From assembly GCA_964537505.1 (NCBI GenBank), contig CAZICK010000016.1:1-52357 (forward strand): 52,357 bases of DNA, given 5' to 3'. The translations under genes and the position numbers were made by a program. This DNA is from DAINBT01 sp036732785. Lineage in GTDB: Bacteria > Planctomycetota > Phycisphaerae > Sedimentisphaerales > SM23-30. The notes under the pieces are model-generated. The model searched no databases. It was not told where the DNA came from and saw only the letters and a list, made by a program, of their open reading frames with translations. Numbering within the stretch: the stretch's first letter is position 1; each line of letters starts with the position of its first letter. Positions 43,169 through 51,687 of the stretch are shown here, piece after piece.

Positions 43169-44488
43169 ATGAACAGTCAACAAAACACAAAGTTCATAAC
43201 TCGACGCGAAGCGTTAAAACAGGGACTTTTCGGGGCGGCTGGACTGACGCTGATTAATCCTTTCGACCTGCGGGGCCAGCCCGTATCATTGCGACCACGG
43301 GCCAAATCGGTTATACAGATATGGATGTGGGGCGGTCCATCCCATCTGGACACCTTCGATCCCAAGCCGAACGCCGGCTACGACTATTGCGGACCATACA
43401 AAAAGCCAATCGCCACCAACGTGGACGGTATCCAAATCTGTGAAATGCTGCCGTTGCTGGCACAGCAGGCCGATAAGTATTCCATTATACGCAGCATGAC
43501 ACACGGCATTAACTCGCATGAAACGGCATCTTACATGGTTCAGACAGGGCATGAGCCAGGCCGATTGCTCTATCCCTGTGTTGGGGCCGTTGTGTCAAGG
43601 TTCAAAGGGTACGATCAGGGTTATAAAGGGCTTGTCCCACCGTATATTGTGTTGACGCAACCTCAAGGCCGATTCTCCGAAGCGGGTTTTCTTGGGCCAC
43701 TGTACAAGCCATTCGCCACCGGCGGCGATCCGAACAAAACTCCCTTTGCCGTGGAAGGCATCATTGCAAAAGGCATTTCCGATGAGCGACAGCAAAGCCG
43801 GCGAGATCTGCTCCATACCCTCGATTCGCTTGGCAAGGCCATGCCGGAAAACCCTCAGTTCGAACAACTCGACCGTTGCGAGGCGAACGCCTACGAGATG
43901 ATGTTCGGCAACGCCAGAAAACTGTTCGATCTGTCAGAGGAAAAAAATGAAATCCGCCAACAGTACGGTCTCAATACGTTTGGACAGTCGTGCCTGATGG
44001 CCCGTCGGCTTGTCGAACAAGGCGTGCCCTATATCACCATCAACTATAAGGGATGGGACACCCACAAACAGCACTTCCAGACTATGCGTCGCAATCTGCC
44101 GGAGATGGACCAGGCAATGGCTGCGCTGTTGCGGGACCTGGCCGACCGCACCCTGCTCGACAGTACAATCGTATGGTGGAGTGGCGAGTTTGGGCGGACT
44201 CCGAAAGTCCAGTGGGACCCGCCATGGAACGGTGGTCGGGGACATTACGGTAAATGCTTCTGTGCGGTGGTTGCCGGCGGAGGGTTCAAGGGTGGCCGTG
44301 TGGTCGGAGCCTCGAACGAAAACGGTACTGAGGTGGCCGAACGCCCCGTCTATCCGCAAGACCTGATCGGCAGCATGTACGAGTTGCTTGGCATCGATCC
44401 CGATGGCCCACTGCCAAACCCGCTGGGATTGAAAGTTCAGGTCATGCCGACGACGACGGACGGCGGCCGTCTCAAAGAGATTACGTAA
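43169..44488 (+). CDS. DUF1501 protein (alkaline-phosphatase-fold, secreted)
   Basis: 439 residues from ATG 43169 (GAGG upstream). The N-terminus RREALKQGLFGAAGLTLINP looks like a twin-arginine signal. The body has GGPSHLDTFDPKP, SMTHGINSHETASYMVQTG, and the metal-site region STIVWWSGEFGRTP then GRGHYGKCF, the DUF1501 signature. DUF1501 belongs to the alkaline phosphatase superfamily and is usually paired with DUF1549/DUF1553, here 51 bases upstream. A sulfatase- or phosphatase-like hydrolysis is possible; no assay-proven role is known to me. Confidence 0.9.
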   Translation: MNSQQNTKFITRREALKQGLFGAAGLTLINPFDLRGQPVSLRPRAKSVIQIWMWGGPSHLDTFDPKPNAGYDYCGPYKKPIATNVDGIQICEMLPLLAQQADKYSIIRSMTHGINSHETASYMVQTGHEPGRLLYPCVGAVVSRFKGYDQGYKGLVPPYIVLTQPQGRFSEAGFLGPLYKPFATGGDPNKTPFAVEGIIAKGISDERQQSRRDLLHTLDSLGKAMPENPQFEQLDRCEANAYEMMFGNARKLFDLSEEKNEIRQQYGLNTFGQSCLMARRLVEQGVPYITINYKGWDTHKQHFQTMRRNLPEMDQAMAALLRDLADRTLLDSTIVWWSGEFGRTPKVQWDPPWNGGRGHYGKCFCAVVAGGGFKGGRVVGASNENGTEVAERPVYPQDLIGSMYELLGIDPDGPLPNPLGLKVQVMPTTTDGGRLKEIT

Positions 44489-44506
44489 AATCCAGAAAGC
44501 CCAGCC

Positions 44507-46933
44507 ATGCCATTTATCAAAAAACTAATAGTTGTGATGTTGACCATGTGCGTTACGACTGCGTGGGGTCAGTCGAATGAGCAACAGCCGCACATCGGCT
44601 ATCTCTATCCCGCTGGCGGTCAGCTAGGTTCGGTCGCTCAGATCACGGCAGGCGGTCAGTTCCTCAGAGGCGCCACCGACGTGTACGTATCGGGCAAAGG
44701 CGTGCATGCCTCGGTCATTGAATATATAAGGCCAACTGGAAATATAAATAAAGAACAGCGAGACCTCCTCCAGAAGCGACTGAATGAACTGCGGGAAAAA
44801 CAACTGGCCGAATTGCCCGGGAAAGACAGTAGTCCTCCGATGCCCACAGAAGAAAACCTCGCGGAAAAAGACTCGCAAATCTCCAAAGCATCAAAAAAAG
44901 AAGACAACTCGAATAAAGAAGACGCCGTAAACACCGAAGAAGTCAAACTGCCGGACCATCCGTTATTGTACGACCTGGAGAATAAAAGCCTCAGAGAGCT
45001 GGCGCATATTACGAACACGTTGTTTTTCCCCAGGAATAAAAAACAGATCAACAGGCAGATTTCCGAATCAGTACTGATTCAAATCAGCATTGATCCGGAT
45101 GCCCAGCCTGGCGCCCGTGAACTGAGAATCAAAACAGGGACAGGACTGACAAATCCAATGGTCTTCCATGTGGGGCTGTTTCCTGAAACTCGTGAACTGG
45201 AACCGAACGACCAACAGGCCTACCCAAAACTACCCAGGACTCAGAGCCTGCCCGAAGGAAAGCCAATTGAACTACCTGTTGTATTAAACGGACAGATCAT
45301 GCCTGGTGATGTTGACCGTTTCCGGTTCCGTGCGAGTCAGGGACAAGAACTCGTGATAGAAACCCACGCCCGCAGTCTTATCCCATATCTGGCCGATGCC
45401 GTCCCTGGCTGGTTCCAGGCTACGCTGGCCCTGTACGATGCTAATGGCAACGAAGTGGCCTTTGCTGACGATTATCGCTTCAATCCCGATCCGGTCCTCT
45501 TCTACCGGATTCCCGCAAACGGAGAATATGAATTGGGAATCCACGATTCCATCTATCGCGGACGAGAGGATTTTGTCTATCGTATCATAGTAGGACAGCA
45601 GCCATTCATCACTCAAATGTTTCCGCTGGGAGGTAAGGCAGGCGACCAAACCACCGCCCTGGTCAGCGGCTGGAACCTTCGGGAAACCAGGTTACCTTTG
45701 GATACGCGACCCGGCGATAACTGCATTCGCCAGATTGCCTATCGTAAAGGAAAACGACTTTCAAATACCGTCCCATACGCCGTAGATACCCTGCCTGAAT
45801 GTAATGAAAAAGAAGCCAACGACACCCTGGAAACCGCACAACAAATAGAAATACCGAAAATCATCAATGGCCGCATCGGCCAGGCAGGCGATGTGGATAT
45901 CTTCCAGTTGACAGGCAATACCGACGATGTAGTGGTGGCCGAGGTTTATGCCCGCCGGCTGAATTCCCCGCTGGACTCATTGTTGCGATTGACCGACGCG
46001 TCAGGTAATGTGCTGGAATGGAACGACGATTACGTCCTGGAGGATAGCCACCTTTACAGGGACATTATAGGATTGATGACACATCATGCCGACTCATATC
46101 TGACAGCCAGGCTGCCGAAGGATGGAACCTACTATGTGCATCTTACCGATTCGCAGCACCACGGGGGCATGGCCTATAACTATCGCCTGCGCATAGCCGC
46201 CCCGCAACCCGATTTCGCGCTCCGAGTGGCGCCCTCCAGCCTCAGTATGCAGGCCGGGACCACTATTGCCCTGCGCGTACACGCGCTGCGCAAAGATGGT
46301 TTCAACGATCGCATCGAAGTGGTGTTGAAGGATGCGCCCGCCGGTTTCGAGCTTGGCGGAGGCTGGATTCCTGCCGGACGCGATCACGTTCGCATGACTC
46401 TCTCCGCGCCCAATGAGGCGCCCGATCAGCCGGTCGCCTTGCAACTGGAAGGCATCGCACCAATCAGCGGACAAATAGTCAGTCATCTTGCGGTTCCCTC
46501 GGAAGATATGATGCAGGCATTCCTATATCGGCATCTGGTACCGTCGCAGGAACTACTGGTTGCGGTCAATAAAAGCAAATGGCGCGTGCCCCCTGTTAAA
46601 CTGGCCGGACGTGGTGTCGTCCGGATTCCGGCAGGCGGCACAGCCCAGGTACGGCTCAAAACCGCGAAACGCCCAGCCCTTCAGGAAATGCAATTGGAGC
46701 TTAACGAACCGCCCAAGGGACTGACGCTTCACGATGTGACAGTTGTGCCCGAGGGCCTGGCGTTCCAGCTCAAGGCCGACAAAGATGCACTACCAATCGA
46801 CTTCGCGGACAACTTGATTGTCGAGGCATTCAGGGAAGTTACACCCAAACAAAAAAACGGTAAACCTGCGAATCAGAAACAACGTACCTCGATGGGTATC
46901 TTTCCCGCCATCCCAATTGAAATCGTGCCGTGA
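44507..46933 (+). CDS. Secreted protein with two PPC (pre-peptidase C-terminal) domains
   Basis: 808 residues. Signal peptide MPFIKKLIVVMLTMCVTTAWG. Residues 25-75 (IGYLYPAGGQLGSVAQITAGG) are an IPT-like start. Residues 78-150 form a charged helical, likely coiled-coil, insertion. PPC domains occupy about 225-365 (REL EPNDQQA, GQIMPGDVDRFRFRASQGQ) and 430-560 (EKEANDTLETAQ, GRIGQAGDVDIFQL). The rest is beta-sandwich. PPC-bearing proteins are regular third members of DUF1549-DUF1501 clusters in planctomycetes. The gene begins 18 bases after DUF1501, completing the operon. Likely adhesion, carbohydrate or protein binding at the surface. Confidence 0.8.
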   Translation: MPFIKKLIVVMLTMCVTTAWGQSNEQQPHIGYLYPAGGQLGSVAQITAGGQFLRGATDVYVSGKGVHASVIEYIRPTGNINKEQRDLLQKRLNELREKQLAELPGKDSSPPMPTEENLAEKDSQISKASKKEDNSNKEDAVNTEEVKLPDHPLLYDLENKSLRELAHITNTLFFPRNKKQINRQISESVLIQISIDPDAQPGARELRIKTGTGLTNPMVFHVGLFPETRELEPNDQQAYPKLPRTQSLPEGKPIELPVVLNGQIMPGDVDRFRFRASQGQELVIETHARSLIPYLADAVPGWFQATLALYDANGNEVAFADDYRFNPDPVLFYRIPANGEYELGIHDSIYRGREDFVYRIIVGQQPFITQMFPLGGKAGDQTTALVSGWNLRETRLPLDTRPGDNCIRQIAYRKGKRLSNTVPYAVDTLPECNEKEANDTLETAQQIEIPKIINGRIGQAGDVDIFQLTGNTDDVVVAEVYARRLNSPLDSLLRLTDASGNVLEWNDDYVLEDSHLYRDIIGLMTHHADSYLTARLPKDGTYYVHLTDSQHHGGMAYNYRLRIAAPQPDFALRVAPSSLSMQAGTTIALRVHALRKDGFNDRIEVVLKDAPAGFELGGGWIPAGRDHVRMTLSAPNEAPDQPVALQLEGIAPISGQIVSHLAVPSEDMMQAFLYRHLVPSQELLVAVNKSKWRVPPVKLAGRGVVRIPAGGTAQVRLKTAKRPALQEMQLELNEPPKGLTLHDVTVVPEGLAFQLKADKDALPIDFADNLIVEAFREVTPKQKNGKPANQKQRTSMGIFPAIPIEIVP

Positions 46934-46977
46934 TAAACATCTTTTTCAGCAACCGGTCAATTGTGCGATTTCGCACT

Positions 46978-47052
46978 ATGGCTTTGAACTTGGCGGTATG
47001 GATGAACTGGGTGGTTATTGGCGGCGCCAAGACCGATAATTTTATACATTAG
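46978..47052 (+). pseudogene. Truncated remnant of a sugar-porter MFS gene
   Basis: Reading ATG 46978 to TAG 47052 gives MALNLAVWMNWVVIGGAKTD then NFIH. The stretch WVVIGGAK equals residues of the MFS transporter at 48901-50337. 25 bases at 47006-47030 match 49022-49046 with one mismatch, and 46978-46998 also resembles 48961-48985. About 36 bases between these parts are missing, and everything after IGGAK is lost. The hairpin ahead of it resembles one after the intact gene. A decayed duplicate fits best. Confidence 0.6.
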
Positions 47053-47101
47053 CGAAACATTTATCGAAACCATATAAAAATCCATCTTCGCATAACAGGC
47101 C

Positions 47102-47152
47102 CTGCTGAATGAAAATTGGGTTTAAAAACTGCGAAAGTCAACTTAAGTAGGA
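47102..47152 (+). repeat. Upstream repeat, copy A
   Basis: CTGCTGAATGAAAATTGGG then TTTAAAAACTGCGAAAGTCAA: near-identical to copy B at 48841-48893 over about 40 bases. Both sit directly before a transporter gene. Confidence 0.7.
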
Positions 47153-47158
47153 ATGGTC

Positions 47159-48847
47159 ATGGATATCTGGTCCGTACTGCTTGATATATTGATTTTGCTG
47201 CTGACGGCAATGGTGCTCGGATCGCTGTGCGAGCGGTTGAAGCAAAGTGCGATACTTGGATACCTGCTTGCGGGAACACTACTAGGGCCCAATGCCCTGA
47301 ACTGGATGCCGAACCATCAGGCGGTGGCCACGATAGCAGAATTGGGTGTGGCACTGTTGTTGTTCACCATCGGTCTTGAATTTTCATGGCGCAGGCTACG
47401 AGGCATCGGGCAGATTGCTCTCGGCGGAGGAACCCTTCAGGTGCTGTTGACCGGCCTCTTAACAGTCGGAATCTGCCTGATGATCGGGATCGGGTGGCAT
47501 CCGGCAGTAGTGATCGGTGCCGTGATAGCATTAAGCAGCACAGCTTGCGTGTTGCGCCTGCTGGTGATGCGTGCAGAGATTGATAGCGTCCACGGCCGTA
47601 ACGCGCTGGGGATATTGCTCTTACAGGACATCGCGGCAGTCCCGCTCGCACTGGTCATAACAGCCTTGGGCAACAGAGGTTCAGGTGTTGGGGTTATCTG
47701 GAATATGGGACGGGCAGTCGCAATGGCCGCCCTCCTGGTGGGAATGCTATACGTCCTATTGAATTTCATCGTGCCACATTTGCTAAGGTCGAAAGAAGCG
47801 GCGCGAAATCGCGAGTTGCCGATCCTACTTGCAATTGTTATGGCGTTAGGGTCAACGTGGGTATCGCACAAGTTAGGCCTTTCGCCTGTGCTTGGAGCGT
47901 TCATCGCAGGAATACTTCTCGCTACGTCGCCCTTTGCCACCCAAATCCGCGCCGACGTCACCCCTTTGCGAACGTTGTTCATGACATTGTTTTTCAGTTC
48001 GATCGGCATGCTGAGCAATCCAGCATGGATATTAGAACACTGGACAATGGTAACGATAGTTGTGGCAGCTATCCTGTTCGGAAAAACAGTTGTTTCGTCC
48101 GCTGTAGTATATGGGTTCCGCTACTCGCCGGGTCATGCTATTGCGACGGGTATTTGCCTCGCCCAGATCGGCGAGTTCTCCATTGTGCTCGCCGAAGTGG
48201 CACGACATGGACAGTTGATTGGCAGCGACTTGTTTGATCTGATCATTGCAGTAACGGTCGCAACCCTGTTCCTCACGCCGTATTTGATCGCAGTTGCGCC
48301 ACACATTGCAACAGGTGTGGGAAAACTTTCGGCTCGCAGTCTCCATGAGTTGCACCACTCGCACGAAACGAAGCTCGAGCCTGACACGAGCTTCAAAGAT
48401 CATATCGTGATTGTAGGCTTTGGTCCGGCCGGACGTTGCGTTGCCGAAATACTCGCAAAAGAGCATGTATCGCTCCTCGTTGTTGAGTTGAACCCTAAGT
48501 CTGCGGCTAACGCCCAGGCAAGTGGTTTTAGAACGTACATCGGTGATGCGAGCCGTGCCGAAGTGATGGAGCATCTGCAGCTTGGCTCGGCTAAGGCTAT
48601 CGTGGTGACGGTACCCGATCCAATCGCCGAACAACATATCATCAAACTTGTTCGTTTATTATCACCAGAAACGGCAATCATCGCTCGATTGCGGTATCAC
48701 ATATATCGTTCGGATTTAATTCGCGCTGGAGCAACTATGGTTGTTGATGAGGAAGAAGAAATAGGTCTGCGCATTGCTTCAGAGGCGAAAAAAATGCTGC
48801 GGGCCACAGGTTCTGAGCCACCGCCCGCAAATAATCCGCCCTGTTGA
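47159..48847 (+). CDS. CPA2 cation:proton antiporter with RCK domain (KefB-like)
   Basis: 562 residues. ATG 47159 has AGGA 6 bases upstream; ATG 47153 overlaps that site. About 12 membrane segments (residues 1-385) carry GYLLAGTLLGPNAL, VALLLFTIGLEFSWRRL and LSPVLGAFIAGILLA, the Na+/H+ exchanger fold of CPA2. Residues 415-535 are a TrkA-N/RCK domain: HIVIVGFGPAGRCVAEIL binds NAD(H), then VVDEEEEIGLRIASEA. It likely exchanges K+ or Na+ for H+ with nucleotide control. The upstream repeat is shared with the next gene. Confidence 0.9.
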   Translation: MDIWSVLLDILILLLTAMVLGSLCERLKQSAILGYLLAGTLLGPNALNWMPNHQAVATIAELGVALLLFTIGLEFSWRRLRGIGQIALGGGTLQVLLTGLLTVGICLMIGIGWHPAVVIGAVIALSSTACVLRLLVMRAEIDSVHGRNALGILLLQDIAAVPLALVITALGNRGSGVGVIWNMGRAVAMAALLVGMLYVLLNFIVPHLLRSKEAARNRELPILLAIVMALGSTWVSHKLGLSPVLGAFIAGILLATSPFATQIRADVTPLRTLFMTLFFSSIGMLSNPAWILEHWTMVTIVVAAILFGKTVVSSAVVYGFRYSPGHAIATGICLAQIGEFSIVLAEVARHGQLIGSDLFDLIIAVTVATLFLTPYLIAVAPHIATGVGKLSARSLHELHHSHETKLEPDTSFKDHIVIVGFGPAGRCVAEILAKEHVSLLVVELNPKSAANAQASGFRTYIGDASRAEVMEHLQLGSAKAIVVTVPDPIAEQHIIKLVRLLSPETAIIARLRYHIYRSDLIRAGATMVVDEEEEIGLRIASEAKKMLRATGSEPPPANNPPC

Positions 48848-48893
48848 ATAAAAATTGGGTTAAAAACTACGAAAGTTAAGATTGATAAAGGAA
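48841..48893 (+). repeat. Upstream repeat, copy B
   Basis: CTGTTGAATAAAAATTGGG then TTAAAAACTACGAAAGTTAAG. It overlaps the end of the antiporter gene and precedes the sugar transporter start. A related RCGAAAGTYAA core also occurs at about 3399-3410. Confidence 0.65.
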
Positions 48894-48900
48894 TATCAAA

Positions 48901-50337
48901 ATGTCCCAAGAAAATCTAAGTTCCAACGAAATGCCCGGGGCTATTACGCCAACGTATAATATGGCCTTTATTTGGCGTATATGCCTTGTTGCCGCGATGG
49001 GCGGCCTTTTGTTTGGTTATGACTGGGTGGTCATTGGCGGCGCCAAACCATTCTATGAACCGTTCTTTAACATTACTGACGATACGCCTTTTATGAGAGG
49101 CTGGGCTCAGAGCAGCGCCCTGGTTGGTTGTATGTTTGGTGCGCTGCTTTGCGGCATACTTACGGACAGCCTTGGCAGAAAAAGGCTCCTGATCTTCTCA
49201 GGACTGTTGTTTACTGTTTCTGCGATAGGGACCGGTCTTGCCAATGAATTTATGACATTTAATATCTTTCGTATTATGGGAGGGCTGGGCATAGGGCTTG
49301 CCTCGAACCTTTCGCCGATGTACATCGCGGAAGTTTCACCTGCCAAAATGAGAGGAAAATTTGTTTCGATCAACCAGCTTACTATTGTAATCGGCATCCT
49401 TTTGGCGCAGATTGTCAATCTTTGTATCGCCAGGCAGGTACCGGAAAACGCGACCGCTGAATTTATAAATCAGTCATGGAACGGACAATATGGCTGGCGA
49501 TGGATGTTCGAGGCTGAGACGGTATTTGCGCTTTCTTTCTTTGTGCTCATGTTCTTTATGCCCGAAAGTCCTCGCTGGCTGATTAAGTACGGCAAAAACG
49601 AATTAGCCCAAAAAACCCTCGCGAAAATCGGCGGAGACGATTATGCGAAAGCCGAGGTCGCCGATATTAAGAATACCCTTGCGAGTAAAGAAATCGCTCG
49701 TGTTAATTTCAGGGATTTGATGGAACCCAGGCTTTTTAAGATAATTTGCCTTGGAGTATTTCTCGCGGTCTTCCAGCAGTGGTGCGGTATCAATGTTATT
49801 TTCAATTATGCCCAGGAAGTTTTTTCCTCTGCCGGTTTTGGAGTAAGCGAAACACTGTTTAACATCGTAATAACCGGCATCGTCAACCTTGTCTTTACAT
49901 TTGTGGCGATATACACGGTGGACAAGATAGGCAGAAAACCGCTGATGCTCGCCGGCTCGATCGGACTGGCCGGTGTCTATGCTATACTGGGAACGGGATA
50001 CTATTTAAACAGCACCGGTATCCACATGCTTGTTCTTATAGTCTTGGCTATCGCCTGTTATTCGATGACGCTTGCCCCGATAGTCTGGGTCATTATAGCT
50101 GAGATATTCCCTAACCGAATTCGTGGCGCCGCGATGTCGATAGCGGTTATCTCATTATGGATTGGCTGCACAGCTTTAACCCTGACATTCCCATATCTCA
50201 ACAACACCCTTGGCGATCACGGAACATTTTGGCTTTATGGGTTCGTCTGCGTAATCGGATTCATTGTCATCCTGACCAGGCTGCCCGAAACAAAAGGAAA
50301 AAGCCTGGAAAATATCGAAAGAGAACTGGTAGATTAA
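48901..50337 (+). CDS. Sugar-porter family MFS transporter (XylE-like)
   Basis: 478 residues, 12 membrane segments. Signature motifs: GLLFGYDWVVIGGA in TM1 region, GILTDSLGRKRLL, PESPRWLIKYG, the loop VDKIGRKPLML and the C-terminal PETKGKSLENIERE. These define the SP family of proton-coupled sugar symporters and facilitators (xylose, arabinose, galactose, glucose). The extra loop 173-200 (ARQVPENATAEF) is also as in XylE. The substrate cannot be read. AAAGG precedes ATG 48901 by about 8 bases. A decayed copy of its 5' end occurs at 46978-47052. Confidence 0.92.
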   Translation: MSQENLSSNEMPGAITPTYNMAFIWRICLVAAMGGLLFGYDWVVIGGAKPFYEPFFNITDDTPFMRGWAQSSALVGCMFGALLCGILTDSLGRKRLLIFSGLLFTVSAIGTGLANEFMTFNIFRIMGGLGIGLASNLSPMYIAEVSPAKMRGKFVSINQLTIVIGILLAQIVNLCIARQVPENATAEFINQSWNGQYGWRWMFEAETVFALSFFVLMFFMPESPRWLIKYGKNELAQKTLAKIGGDDYAKAEVADIKNTLASKEIARVNFRDLMEPRLFKIICLGVFLAVFQQWCGINVIFNYAQEVFSSAGFGVSETLFNIVITGIVNLVFTFVAIYTVDKIGRKPLMLAGSIGLAGVYAILGTGYYLNSTGIHMLVLIVLAIACYSMTLAPIVWVIIAEIFPNRIRGAAMSIAVISLWIGCTALTLTFPYLNNTLGDHGTFWLYGFVCVIGFIVILTRLPETKGKSLENIERELVD

Positions 50338-50373
50338 CCGCCCACTCATATCAGTTTTTTACGAGTAAAATTG

Positions 50374-50388
50374 TGTGCGTTTCGCACA
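50374..50388 (+). repeat. Hairpin after MFS gene, twin of 46963-46976
   Basis: TGTGCG (50374-50379), TTT, CGCACA (50383-50388). A similar perfect hairpin, GTGCGA-TT-TCGCAC, is at 46963-46976, after the PPC gene. Neither has a T-run. Confidence 0.55.
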
Positions 50389-50572
50389 TTACCTGGATAT
50401 GCCTTTGCGGAAGAACTGACGCAGTTAGTTTTTTGGAAACCTGGGTACAGTCATCTGGTTGGGGTGCGCCTTGGTGTCCACCCACTTCCTTCAAAATGTA
50501 TTCTTGATTCCCTTATGCCTTTAAAAACCTTGATTTGCCAAAAGCAAATCAGATAAAAATAGGTGTAAACAA

Positions 50573-50756
50573 TTAAGGGAGCCTCTAAAAATTGCTTTTG
50601 TCACGAGAACGAGCGAAATTTTCGTCAGCGAGGCAGAGGTCAAAAATCGCCGCAGGCGTAGTTTCAACTACGTTGAGGACGATTTTTGGCCGATAACGAT
50701 GCTGACGGAAATTGCAGCCGTTCGTAGTAAAAATGAATTTTTAGAGATTCCCTTAA
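50573..50756. mobile_element. MITE-like palindromic element
   Basis: 184 bases bounded by inverted repeats: TTAAGGGAGCCTCTAAAAAT (50573 onwards) and, reading in from 50756, TTAAGGGAATCTCTAAAAAT; 19 of 21 positions agree. Inside, the arms keep pairing (GCGAAATTTTCGTCAGC against GCTGACGGAAATTGC; GGTCAAAAATCG against CGATTTTTGGCC; CGTAGTT against AACTACG). It carries no ORF. This is the form of a miniature element moved by an unlinked transposase. Confidence 0.75.
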
Positions 50757-50936
50757 ATGCGTTTGTCCAATTCACGCTCAACCAGTACATCACAATACAT
50801 GCGATTATGAGAAACGCCTGATGAATATCAATGCGACGTTCATATCGAATCCGCAGTCGCCTCATTCTTATTTATTTATCTATCCTGGCAGCATAAAGCG
50901 AAAAACTCCAGCCCCGCCCGTGCCCGCCATTTATTC

Positions 50937-50991
50937 TGTCCGTGTCTGTCCGTGCCCGTCCGTGTCTGTCCGTGTTCGTCCGTGTTCGTCC
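50937..50991 (+). repeat. 10-base tandem repeat
   Basis: Five and a half copies of YGTCCGTGYY: TGTCCGTGTC, TGTCCGTGCC, CGTCCGTGTC, TGTCCGTGTT, CGTCCGTGTT, CGTCC. Too short and regular to be a CRISPR. Confidence 0.8.
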
Positions 50992-51019
50992 TCTTACCCC
51001 CCCCCCACTTTTGCGTGTT

Positions 51020-51046
51020 ATTCCCGCGATAGCGAATCCATCTTCC
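51020..51046 (+). repeat. Partial dRS3-like repeat
   Basis: ATTCCCGCGATAGCGAATCC plus ATCTTCC; the second arm of the palindrome is degenerate. The part from CGCGATAGCG onward recurs at about 51220 and 51667. Confidence 0.55.
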
Positions 51047-51087
51047 TCTTACTTGTGCCTCGTGCCTGGTGCCTTCTTCCGCATGTC

Positions 51088-51107
51088 ATTCCCGCGAAAG
51101 CGGGAAT
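51088..51107. repeat. dRS3-like palindrome
   Basis: ATTCCCGC-GAAA-GCGGGAAT, a perfect eight-base stem. This has the ATTCCC-N8-GGGAAT form of neisserial dRS3 repeats and similar elements of other bacteria. Confidence 0.7.
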
Positions 51108-51180
51108 CCAGCATAAAACAGCATCCGCCGAAGGCGGTTTCCTCTCTTTCTGCCTACGATGTCATTTTTGCCTCTATGTC

Positions 51181-51239
51181 ATTCCCGCGAAAGCGGGACA
51201 CGAAGCAAAGCCCAGAGCCGCGATAGCGAATCCATCTTC
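51181..51239 (+). repeat. 55-base direct repeat, copy 1
   Basis: Starts ATTCCCGCGAAAGCGGGA, continues CACGAAGCAAAGC and ends GCGATAGCGAATCCATCTTC. It matches 51632-51687 with small indels. Confidence 0.65.
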
Positions 51240-51240
51240 C

Positions 51241-51323
51241 GCCCTACAAGGGCAAAATAGACCAGCCCAGGGCAACGCCCTGGGTATAATGTCCCCAATA
51301 TCTTCTTCAAGCCCTGTAAGGGC
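51241..51323. repeat. Cluster of short hairpins (GTA/ACA loop family)
   Basis: GCCCT-ACA-AGGGC (51241-51253), CCCAGGGC-AAC-GCCCTGGG (51266-51284) and GCCCT-GTA-AGGGC (51311-51323), each followed by an A/T-rich tail (AAAATA, TATAAT, GAAATA). Same plan as 51687-51789. Confidence 0.65.
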
Positions 51324-51631
51324 GAAATAAAATTCCCACTGCCTCCCACACGCTTGCGTGGGCATGTTTATTCCAACGTAGCTTATGCCGTGCATACCAC
51401 ATATTTAGCCACCGGCATATATACTCCGGGATTGACACCAATGCGATAAATCCACACAGTCGCTTTCAGATATTGAAATGAATAACGCATCTCCTCGCAG
51501 CCCAACAAACAACCAAGCCCCGACCGTCAGGGAGTGGAAAATTCCCAGCGATATACTTTATTGACAAGTTCCCGCCCTGGCCGTACTTGCCATGTACCGC
51601 CGGCGTCTTCTATCCCCCGCCCACACCTGTC

Positions 51632-51687
51632 ATTCCCGCGCGGGCCCGACACGAAGCGAAGAGCCGCGATAGCGAATCCATCTTCCG
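51632..51687 (+). repeat. 55-base direct repeat, copy 2
   Basis: ATTCCCGCGCGGGCCCGACA, then CGAAGCGAAGAGCCGCGATA, then the GCGAATCCATCTTCC end. Copy of 51181-51239 with the palindrome arm degraded. Confidence 0.6.

Noticed and set aside
50937..50991. CRISPR array in the 10-base tandem repeat
   Set aside because: The unit is 10 bases with no spacers; no cas gene is near. The 7-base TTCTGAC array (52194-52228) fails for the same reason.
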